Source: Typha latifolia (taxonomy: Eukaryota; Streptophyta; Magnoliopsida; Poales; Typhaceae). From it: a stretch of DNA of 64,000 nucleotides. The translations under genes and the position numbers were made by a program. Below, in pieces: positions 46,842 to 55,924 of this stretch. The stretch is from positions 10,799,188-10,863,187 of the forward strand of contig CM034101.1 in assembly GCA_019914945.1 (NCBI GenBank). The letters are read 5' to 3'. The notes beneath the pieces are model-generated. The model worked only from the letters and a program-made list of their open reading frames with translations, ran no database searches and had not been told where the DNA came from. Position 1 is the stretch's first letter, and each line of letters opens with the position of its first letter.

Positions 46842-49344
46842 ACTTGATGCAAATGGTCCAAATGAAGCTCTTTTGATCGACTATAAATCAAAATGTCATC
46901 AAAATACACTATAAGAAATTTGCCCATGAATGGGCGAAGCACTTGTGTCATAACACGCATGAAAGTGTTTGGGGGCATTTGATAAACCGAAAGCTATTAC
47001 CAACCATTCATACAACCTGTCTTTCGTCTTAAAAGTAGTTTCCAATCATCGCCTAGGCAAATTCGGATTTGATGATAACAACTTTTAAAATCTATCTTAG
47101 AGAAAATTGAAGCTCCCGCCATCATATCAAGCATGTCATCAAGTTTTGGAATAGGAAAATGATATTTGACTGTTATTCTATTAATGGCTCGACTATCGAC
47201 ACACATACGCCAGGACCCATTCTTCTTTAGCGTGAGCAAGGCAGGCACGGCACAAGGACTTAGGCTCTCGCAGATGAAACCCTTCATAAGAAGTTCATTT
47301 ACCTAATGTTGCAGTTCAACATACTTTTTAGGACTCATTCGATAGTTTGGCAAGTTTGGGATAGACGCTCTAGGGACAAAGTCAATTGCATGTTGGATAT
47401 CGCGTAAAGGAGGCAATTGGTCCAGCAGATCATCCGGAAACACATCTTGAAACTCATTTAGTATAGGAGCAGATTCGTCGGATGATGGAGTGAGGGTACT
47501 GCTCCCAACTTCACGAGCCACTAAGGCAAACACAATAGAGCCTTGGTTTGCTTCCTTTTCAAATTTTCTAGAATTTATTATGTGCAAACCCTTTTTACTT
47601 GGAGCAATTTTCTTGTTATCTTTATTAATTATTTTAGGGCGCATAAGATTTATCTTAATCTTTTTACCTTCAAAATTGAAAGAGCACGAGTTGGAATGCC
47701 CAAAAATAGTTACATCATGATCAAATAACCAAGAGCGGCCTAAAATGATATGCCCTACATCTATCGGCACAATATCACACCACACATTTTCCTCATAAGA
47801 AAGGAAAGTGATAGGAACGAGGCATCTCTCATTTATAGCAATGGAAGAATCAGTTACCCAAGATATCTTATAAGGTTTCGGATGAGGTGTAGACTTTAAC
47901 ACCAGGCGAGATATAACGTTAGAAGAGACGACGTTAATACAACTCCCACTGTCGATGATTACTTTGCAATCTTTAGTCCCACATTTAATGTAAGTGTGGA
48001 ATATTGCATTCCTTCGCCAATCATCGATCTCCCGGGGTTGCGTCAAAGCGCAACGAACGACACCAACAGTATGGTCTCCATAATCACGATCTTCATCACT
48101 ATCTTGGACATCGTTAGGGTCAGGTTCATAAACTTGTTCATCGAGCTCATATTTTTCGATAATGTCATCCTATTCCCCAAGATAAAGGGCCTTTCGAGGA
48201 CAATTTGAGGCTACATGACCAACTTGTTTGCATTTGTAACATCGAGGGGGGTCATTAACAAGTGCAGTTTCATGGAGGGGCCCCTTCCCTTTGTCAGGTT
48301 GGGCAGGTGCGGCAGTTTGGGTAGTTCTGGTAGGTACCAATGGTGGTGGAGCTTTTACGCCAGTAGGTGTGTAACTAGGAGGGGTGCGCCCAATTGGTCG
48401 CCTAGGCAATTGTTGCCTATTAACCATCTCGTAGTTCAACGCAAGAGTGTAAGCTTAGTCCAAGGAGGTAACTTCCCGGAAAACTAACTCTCTTTGAATG
48501 TCGTCGTTAAGGCCATGCCTAAAATGACTCAGTGTCATCCTCTCATCCTCCACAACATTACACCTCAGCATATATTCCTCAAATTGGGAGACATAATCGC
48601 TCACAGGCCTATTTCCTTGTTTAAAATTATTCCATTGATCCAAAAGGTCACCAAGATAAGAATGTGGCAAATATTTTTCTTTCAATTTTTCTTTTATTTC
48701 ATGCCAATGAATTATGGGAGGTTGGTTTCGTCGCACTAATAGTTGTTCTATACTTTGCCAAAACAGTTTGGCTTGGCCGACTAGTTTCATTTGGGCAAAT
48801 CTAACGCATCGGTTTTCTGCTAGATCATACCACTCAAAGAAATGGTCCATCTCACGGAGCCAGTCAGTAAATACAGTAGGATCTAAGCGACCGTCAATAG
48901 TTGGGGCATCCACCTTAATATTTTTTATAATTTGATTGTCATGGTTTTGAGATTCTCTAAAGGCGACATTGCCTCTAAACCCCCTGTTATTATGAAAATC
49001 AAATGTATCTTCACGATAATTTTGCCTATGGGGTTCTCTCTTAGGACCTCTCTCATGGTGAGGGTAGTATGGAGCTTGTCGATGGGTATCGACATTAGGA
49101 GTGATACGCGTGGCACCCGTGTTGGATGCACCGACATCACTCCTGGTCTCATGTTGGTCACGACCCATCTCAATAGCCTCAAGACGAGCATTGAAGTCGT
49201 CCAATCTGGTAGTAATGGTTTCAATGGACTCTTGTAAAAATCGACAAAAAAATCTTCCATGGTATTGGGTTCCATAATAGATTGGGATGAAAGGTGAAAG
49301 ACTCTCCAACCACTACGAAGGTTCATATAAAGTGTCTCTACCAC
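46842..49344 (-). pseudogene. Gag-protease-RT of the inverted palindrome arm
   Basis: A reversed copy of the left arm with independent damage. Gag (49344 down to about 48170) is longer and better preserved: capsid, an RTTQTAAPAQPDKGKGP linker and knuckle CYKCKQVGHVASNC, with one stop near 48455 (after EVTSLD). Protease DSGSCIN lies in 47303-48046. Reverse transcriptase follows to about 46850 and keeps YFDD (about 46880-46895), although [15 protein letters not shown] and a frameshift near 47000 show decay. The gag/PR region reads almost continuously, so this arm is closer to the ancestral state than the left arm. Confidence 0.85.
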
Positions 49345-50514
49345 TAAAGAAATAAATGCAATAAATAAATGATGATATGCAAGCTAAGAGATCACAGCGA
49401 ATAATAAGGGAGTAATAACTAGAATAACCTACAGCCACTTATGAAGTTTTCAGTAAGAGCCAGTCAGACTCAGCAGAAAAATTGCAAACCAATAGTATAA
49501 GCTCCTGAGATCGAGACGGGGACTGTAGATATGTCAAGACTTTCCCTCTAACCTAACTAGGTCTACCGTTAATATTAATTGTTTTTTTGTAACAAACAAA
49601 AAGAAGTAGGTAGGCAATATCAGGCTCAAGCGCTTGTTAAATAAAATAAATGAATTAAGCAATGTAAATCGGTTGGCAATAGCAGGTAAGAACAGGCTCA
49701 ATATAATTATGATCCACACCAACAGAAAGACAGTTGCTATTTTAAGACTAACAAATAATAGTAAAGAAATGATAGATTTTACCGAATGCCGCACGTCCAC
49801 TGTAGATGGTGGTCATGATAACGGTGGCCGGAATCTGAGAATAGCGACGGTGGCGAAGCTGCGGTGGTAGGGACAGCGACGGCGGCTGCGGTGGCAGGGA
49901 GCTGCAAGAATGGCAGCGACGACTGTGACGAAGCAGTGGCAGGACCGCGTAGGGGCTGCAACGACGATAGTAGTAGAGCGACGGCCGCGGTGAAGATGGG
50001 CTGCGGTAGGGGCGGTGGAAGTGGCAGCAGTGGTCGTAGCAGCAAAGATGGTTGCGGATGGGCGGCTACGGCTGGAAATTGCAACAGCGGGTGGCTGCGG
50101 TAGTGGCGGCCCCGGCAAGGGCTGTAGGGGCAGCGGTGGTGGTGAAGATGGTGGCAGAGCAAGGGCTGTGGAAATCGGCGGTGGCGTCGTCCGTGGAGGT
50201 CGGCGGCAGCATCGGCGAACAGAGGAAGATGAGATGATAGATGTGAGTGACGACTGGGACTAAAGAGGAGGAAGATGATGATGGGTTTGGATTGGGTTGT
50301 AGGTAAATAGGTCGATTTTTGGGTTGGTTTCTACTGATTCACTAAGGCTAAAACATGGGCTAGGTTAGGCTGATGGGCTTAGTTGGTTAGTGGTGTTTGG
50401 GTTTTGGAATGACGAGAGGTTTAGGCTAGTGGGTTAATGGGTTTAGGTTTTGGGTTGGTTGGGATTAAGTTAGGAAAGTAGATAAGATAGGTATTTATCC
50501 TAAAATTAGGGGAA

Positions 50515-51030
50515 CTAATTTTTAAAAATTATGGAAACTAATCCCGAAAATTGTGGAAACTAAACCCTAAAATTATGAAAAATCCCTAAAATTTTGGAAA
50601 CTAATCTCTAAAATTTTGGAAACTAATCATTAAAATTTTAGAAACCAATCCCTAAAATTATGGAAACTAATCCCTAAAATTATGGATACTAATCCCTAAA
50701 ATTATGGAAACTAATCTCTAAAATTTTGGAAACTAAGCCCCAAAATTATGGAAATTAATTCCAAAATTATAGAAACTAATTTCCTAAAATTAAGGAAAGG
50801 TAAATAAGAAAAGAAGACAAAAATATCTTCTAAACTTAATTTCGAAATTTTCAAAATTTAAAATTAAAGTTAAAGATGAAACAAATAAACTGAATTTCAG
50901 AATTTTTTTTTTTCTCTCTTTTTTTTCAGAGAGCCCTTTCTTTCTTTTTCTTTTTTTTTCTCTCTTTTTTTTTTTCAGAGAGCTCTTTCTATTTTTTTTT
51001 CTCTCTCTCTTTTTTAGAGAGCTTCTTTTT
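50515..51030 (-). repeat. Mirrored leader arrays in the inverted arm
   Basis: 22-bp units TGGAAACTAATCCCTAAAAT (50515-50790) and TTTTTCAGAGAGCTCTTTCT units (50900-51030), the reverse complements of 43190-43430 and 42911-43090. Confidence 0.85.
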
Positions 51031-51307
51031 TTTTAATCTAAAACGGGGAAAGAAAATCTATTGAATAAAGCTTACTTGTTATTATCTCCTTGTGTGGAGA
51101 TTTGATGATGGTAATGGTTTATTGTTTTCCTCCTTGAGAGTGATCTCCTCGCATAAATCGGATCCGGATCCTAATCGGGTGATGGATCTCGTAGCGATTT
51201 GGTGTTCGTGGAGCGATTGATCTGACGAAGAAAAGATGAGGCGCTGCGTAGAATCCAGGTGGTGGAGCATCCATAAACTAGGAAACGATCTGCTTTGATA
51301 CCAAAGC

Positions 51308-51620
51308 TGATGTAAAACAACGTCTTGATTGTAGAGTTGAGAAGAAAAAGTAGGGAGAAATAATCAAACACGTGGAATCCACCAATCGGAGTGTCGGAAT
51401 CCACCGTCGTTAGAATCCACCAACAAATATTCAATAGGCAAAAGCTCTCAAAATATTCATTAACACATAAAAGATGATTATGAGCCTTTATATAGGCCAA
51501 ATAAAGTAAAAGACAAAAGACGAAAATAGCCCTAGAAGGTGACTAGTCAGAACCCTCGTTAAGCCAAAGGGCCATGGGTGCAGCCCTCCTGTGCTTATGA
51601 GAATAAATGTGACAAAAAGT
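51308..51620 (-). repeat. Inverted family-D LTR, cut about 13 bp short of its U3 end
   Basis: Plus strand TGATGTAAAACAACG... to ...GTGACAAAAAGT. It matches the outer LTRs in reverse but lacks the terminal TGGTGGGGACACC. rRNA-gene DNA follows at once. Confidence 0.9.
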
Positions 51621-51761
51621 CAAAATCCACTAAGGAGTGTGTAACAAGTCACCTACTGAATCAACTAGCCCCGAAAATGAATGGCGCTAAAGCGCGCGAC
51701 CCACACCCGGCCATCGGGGCGAGCGCCATGCCCCGATGAGTAGGAGGGTGCGGCGGCCGCC
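51621..51761 (+). rRNA. 26S rRNA gene fragment (partial)
   Basis: CACTAAGGAGTGTGTAACAA, CTGAATCAACTAGCCCCGAA and GCGCGACCCACACCCGGCC are signature stretches of plant large-subunit rRNA, here about 140 bp with a few substitutions. Its last 50 bp (CATCGGGGCGAGCGCCATG...) are repeated at 52367. Confidence 0.85.
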
Positions 51762-51974
51762 AGGAGAAAACTAGCCAATGGGGCTAATTTTTGGTTGGAC
51801 ATACGTTGCAGCAATGCAGCGGGCGCCCGTCGCATGCCCGACGGGCGCCCGTCGTGCAGACAGCGCCTGGGCTCGGCCTGTGGGGGGAAAAACTAGCCAG
51901 CAGGCCTATTTTTTGGGCTCATGGCCGAGGCCCTCAAAACGTAACGCCCCACAGACCCTTTGAACCCCCCGGCC
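51762..51974. other. Unassigned GC-rich filler within the rDNA insert
   Basis: It contains AACTAGCC...TTTTTGG twice (51777 and 51889) and GGGCGCCCGTCG...CGACGGGCGCCCGTCG, a strong inverted repeat. It could be rDNA spacer; not recognised. Confidence 0.4.
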
Positions 51975-52038
51975 CGTCAGAGAGCGCGACCACGCGCGAG
52001 CTCCGAAAGGGAATTGGGTTAAGATCCCCGAGCCGGGA
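51975..52038 (+). rRNA. Second 26S rRNA fragment
   Basis: GAGCTCCGAAAGGGAATTGG and GTTAAGATCCCCGAGCCGGG match the large-subunit segment around the GAATCGGGTTAA motif. About 60 bp. Confidence 0.7.
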
Positions 52039-52039
52039 G

Positions 52040-52148
52040 TGATTTAATGAGCCATTTGTAGTTTCACAGTCTGAATTAGTTCATACTTACACATGCATGG
52101 CTTAATCTTTGAGACAAGCATATGACTACTGGCAGGATCAACCAGGTA
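52040..52148 (-). rRNA. 18S rRNA gene 5' end (reversed)
   Basis: The minus strand reads TACCTGGTTGATCCTGCCAG through CATATGCTTGTCTC to GGCTCATTAAATCA, the first 109 bases of plant 18S rRNA with few changes (for example TACAAATGG instead of TGCGAATGG). Confidence 0.95.
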
Positions 52149-52184
52149 GATGTCCTCTCCGACGTCGAAATCGCGAGGCGCCCT

Positions 52185-52366
52185 TCCCCCGCTAGGAGGG
52201 GAGGGACCGTTGACAGCCCGACAGTCGTCGGCCGGCACGCGGCGACCCGCTCTCGCCGTGCGAGGCAGCTCGAGTAGTCTGCCGATAGCTGACGGGTTCA
52301 GGGTCGGGACCTCGAGCCCAGCCATCAGAGCCAATCCTTTTCTTGAAGTTACGGATCCATTTTGCC
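52185..52366 (-). rRNA. Third 26S rRNA fragment (reversed)
   Basis: The minus strand reads GGCAAAATGGATCCGTAACT, AAAAGGATTGGCTCTGA, CTGGGCTCGAGG and CGGCGAGAGCGGGTCGC, a large-subunit segment 3' of the other pieces. The 36 bp between this and the 18S piece (52149-52184) could be either 26S or the spacer upstream of 18S. Confidence 0.8.
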
Positions 52367-52491
52367 GGGGCGAGCGCCATGCCTCGATGAGTAGGAGGGC
52401 GTGGCGGCCGCCGCAAAACTCGGGGCGCGAGCCGGCGGAGCGGCCGTCGGTGCGGATCTTGGTGGTAGTAGCAAATATTCAAATGAGAACT
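52367..52491 (+). rRNA. Fourth 26S rRNA fragment
   Basis: GGGGCGAGCGCCATGCCTCG to AAATATTCAAATGAGAACT. It overlaps the same 26S interval as 51714-51761 and extends it by about 75 bp (GCAAAACTCGGGGCGCGAGC, ATCTTGGTGGTAGTAGCAAA). Confidence 0.9.
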
Positions 52492-52499
52492 AAATTAGG

Positions 52500-54347
52500 C
52501 TAAGAAAAAGTACTCCACTTACGATAAGGAATTTTATGCGGTTATTTAAGCTTTACGCTATTGGCACCATTATTTACTTCCGCATGAATTCGTGCTTTTT
52601 TCCGACCACGAAGCTCTTCGATTCCTAAATTCTCAGAAGAAACTAAATTTGAGACATGCTCGTTGGATCGAGTTCTTACAGGAGTATACCTTTGTACTCA
52701 AACATAGAGCTGAGGTTGAGAATAAGACGGCTGATGCGCTTAACCGAAGGGTTAACCTTCTGTCTACCATTAGCATCAAAGTCACTGGGTTTGACAAAAT
52801 GAAGGAAGATTATACAACTTGTCCGAACTTTGGCAAAATCGCTCTCACTTTGCTGACTGATCTGAACTTAGCTTTGGACAGTTATTCCCTCCAAGACGGT
52901 TACCTGTTTAAGGCTAACAAGCTTTGTGTCCCCCATACGTCCGTGTGTGACTTCCTTGTTTGTGAGATCCATGCCGGTGGCCTATCGGGTCATTTTGGAC
53001 GTGATAAAACCATTGAGGAATTGGAGCGCAATTCTACTGGCCAAGTCTCAAACGTGACGTCGCAAAATTAGTTGGTCAATGTAGGGCTTGTCAGTTAGCA
53101 AAACACAGAAAACAAAACACTGGACTTTACACTCTGTTACCCGTGCCTGATCACCCGTGGCAGGATCTTAATATGGATTTTGTCCTGGGCTTGCCTCGCA
53201 CATTTAAAAAACATGATTCAATCCTCGTGGTTGTGGATCGCTTCTCTAAGATTGCCCATTTTATTCCTTGTGCTAAGACCTTTGATGTGTCACAAGTGGC
53301 CAAATTGTACTTTGCCCATATCGTCAAGTTATATGGTCTTCCAAAAAACTATTGTTTCCGACCGGGATGTTCGCTTTATGAGCTATTTTTGGAAAACCTT
53401 ATGGCACATGGCTGGCACAAAATTAAGATTTTCTACTGCCTATCATCCTCAAACCGATGGTCAAACTGAGGTTGTTAATCGTAGTCATGGAAATCTTTTG
53501 TGCTGTCTCGTGAGTAATCATAACAAAAACTGGGATGCCATTCTTCCCTTAGCCCAATTTGCATATAATAGCTCCATTAATAAGTCTATTGGCATGAGCC
53601 CATTTGAAGTTGTTCATAGTTTTAAAGCACGCAAACCTCTAGATTTGTTGCCTATGTCATCTCATTCTAAAGTCTCTGAGTCTGCTGAAACATTTGCACA
53701 TCATGTTCATTCTTTGCATTAAGAGATCACTAAGTGAATTGAGGCGAGTAATCACTAGTATAAAATACATGCCGACTTGCACAAACGTGCGAAGGAGTTC
53801 GATGTTGGAGATCATGTTATGATTCGTCTCAGACCCGAACGATTCCCTTCGGGAGCTGTTTGGAAGTTGTATGCTCGTAGTGCAGGATCTTTCCATGTTC
53901 TGAAACGTGTCGGTGCTACTGCTTATGTCATTGAGGATCTAGTAGCCTACCATCCCACCTATGCACATCCCCACCGAACCCTGCTACATCTACTACCCTT
54001 CCAGACATCCCTGTTGTGCCACCTACCACTTCTCCTTTTCCATCCACATCACAAGAAAAGATAGACGCTATTTTAGATGATCAAATAATATCTACTGCAG
54101 AAGGAGAGGTTCACCGTTTTCTCATTCAATGGCACAGGCGACCAGAGTCTGAATGTACGTGGATCACTCGTGAGGAGTTACAGCAGCTTGACCCTGACAT
54201 TTTGGAATACTATCAGAGCCATTCAACTGGGTCGAGTTTCTTCCACCTCGAGAGAGTTGGTGGGGACACCACTTTTTGTCACGTTTATTCTCGTAAGCAC
54301 AAAAGGGCTGCACCCATGGCCCTTTGGCTTAACGAGTGTTGTGACTA
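52500..54347 (+). pseudogene. RNase H, integrase and chromodomain of the composite
   Basis: It resumes in RNase H (KKKYSTYDKEFY in shifted frame, then FSDHEALRFLNSQKKLNLRH at about 52600). Integrase carries PDHPWQDLNMDFVLGLPRT (53146), VVVDRFSKIAHFIPC, VSDRDVRF and QTDGQTEVVNRSHGNLL with two frameshifts near 53350-53460. A chromodomain follows (KIDAILDDQIISTAEGEVHR, FLIQWHRRPESECTW, 54058-54180). The frame runs through STGSSFFHLERVGGDTTF into the 3' LTR and stops at about 54348. Damaged, but domain order is normal. Confidence 0.85.
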
Positions 54348-54584
54348 GTCACCTTCTAGGGCTATTTTTATTTTTTATCTTTTACTTTATTTGGCCTATA
54401 TAAAGGCTTGTAATCATCTTTTATGAGTTAATGAATATTTTTGAGAGCTTTTGCCTATTGAGTATTTGTTGGTGGATTCAAACGTCGATGGATTCCAACA
54501 CCCCGATTGGTGGATTCTACGGGTTTGATTATTTCTCCCTACTTTTTCTTCTCAACTCTACAATCAAGAAATTATTCTACATCA
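54258..54584 (+). repeat. 3' LTR (family D) of the composite
   Basis: 327 bp; about 6% different from the 5' LTR by hand count, plus the loss of one 22-bp internal repeat. It overlaps the last 30 codons of pol. Confidence 0.9.
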
Positions 54585-55775
54585 TTGTAGAAGTGTGTTC
54601 AGGATATAGTACACTAGAAATATTTTGGACATCTCAATCTCTACCTTCTTGAGTTAAGCGGCAATGTCTCCATTTGCATGATGTGCTCATGCACACTTTT
54701 AACATTGGTGAGCCTTAGAGAAGAGAACTTCATAATTAGAGTACTTGCGAAAGCCTTTTCAGAAGTGACGAACTAGTCATCTATGGCCTTAAACAAGTCT
54801 TAGACATTTTCATGTTTGATCCACTAAACCACGAATACTAGTAGAGATTTTGGTCTTCAATCCGAATCAAGTTAGGTCGGATCGCATCATGAGGACATTG
54901 GGCTCGATGATCAAGTTTATTATCTTTTAATTGATTCATATTTATCTTTTGTGTAAGCCCTTAAGACAAGTCTAATTAAGTCATATAAGTCACTAAGAGA
55001 AGTCTAATTAAGTAATGTAAGCTACTAAGGCAAGTCCTAGTTTGAGTCGTATAAACCTTTAAGGCTAGACTAAGTAGAACTTATTGTACTCAACCTCTAT
55101 ATATAGAGGGGTTGGGCTTCATTATTTAAGCATCCAAGCATCTAATAAAGAATTAAGAATTATATTTTAGTCTTGAGTTTAACTTAAGAGTAAGAGTAAA
55201 ATAATCTAGGAGTCGAAGTAAATTAATCATAGCCATTTATTTTGCTAGGAGTAGATCTAACTTAGAACCCTAATTTTATCTCCAAGGCATAGCGACCGTC
55301 ATCTCCACGAGTCGCCCTACTTTACAGTCGTCCACCACCATTTCTCGACAACCGCCGCAACGTTGAATAATTACCGATATATCCAATTATGACTTATCCA
55401 TTATTTTATTTATATTTTTTTATCCTGACCTCCGATTTACGTAAAACTAAAACCATTAGAACCCTAACTTCCGAGTCTACCATCATGTAAATTTTCATTT
55501 TTTTGTGTCTAAATTGATCATTCATAACAATTTTAATAAACATTGCGCTTAGACAATTGGATCACTTCCACGTTCATAAAACGCAATGTCTTCTAAAGAG
55601 CTAGTAGTAGTGATTGCATGTGGTGTATTCTTCTTAATGAAATTATCAATGTCCATCCACCCTAGGTGAAGGAGAACTCTCTCCTTCCATATTTTATAGT
55701 TATCCCCTTTCAATTCAGGAATATCACAATAGATATCAGATAAATTCTCAGATTGTGAAGCTGCATTCAATATTA
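54585..55775 (-). pseudogene. Copia-2 gag, 5' part
   Basis: Gag starts at 55770 with IPELKGDNYKIWKERVLLHL and GWMDID, loses frame near 55600, is interrupted by an LTR (54852-55529), then resumes (LFKAID, STLIMKFSSLRLTNVKSVHE HIMQME, about 54650-54800). It runs to YFLVHYILNT-like sequence at the insertion site of the composite and continues at 42296 on the other side. Confidence 0.8.
54852..55529 (+). mobile_element. Solo LTR of family C-type inside copia-2 gag
   Basis: It shares AAGTCATATAAG repeats, CTATATATAGAGGGGTTGGG, CTAGGAGT.GAAGTAAATTAA and CGTCCACCACCAT with the solo LTR at 5001-5761 and ends CATTCATAACA. ATTTT flanks it on both sides (54847-54851 and 55530-55534), and gag (MFIKT...) continues across. 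The first base pair of the LTR (expected TG) looks altered. Confidence 0.75.
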
Positions 55776-55924
55776 CATGCTTATGTTAAATTGAGGCCTA
55801 AATGACATTATAATATAGCAATGTAAATCATGCTTGAAAATAATGAATCAAATCCCATAAAATTTGTGTATGGGATAAATTTTATTTAAATAAGCTTAGT
55901 ATTCCTTATGATAGCTAGAGTTTT

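Larger units (their letters stand above)
42297..54584. mobile_element. Composite gypsy element with palindromic 5' half and rDNA insert
   Basis: A 12288-bp unit between two LTRs in the same orientation (42297-42645 and 54258-54584), flanked by perfect TTGTA duplications at 42292-42296 and 54585-54589. The surrounding copia gag is continuous across it (LNT|...|FKISYNTHKDKW). Inside, in order: gag-protease-RT (+), a 26-bp spacer, RT-protease-gag-leader-LTR (inverted), about 870 bp containing rRNA gene pieces, then RNase H-integrase-chromodomain (+) and 3' LTR. About 170 codons between RT and RNase H are missing. The integrase pattern is CRM/Galadriel-like, as in the 16.6-23.5 kb element. The single outer duplication shows that the two outer LTRs entered together; whether the inner rearrangement came before or after is open. 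Confidence 0.9.

Noticed and set aside
52044..52334. 96-residue frame across the 18S/26S pieces
   Set aside because: rRNA gene fragments read as protein; not a gene.
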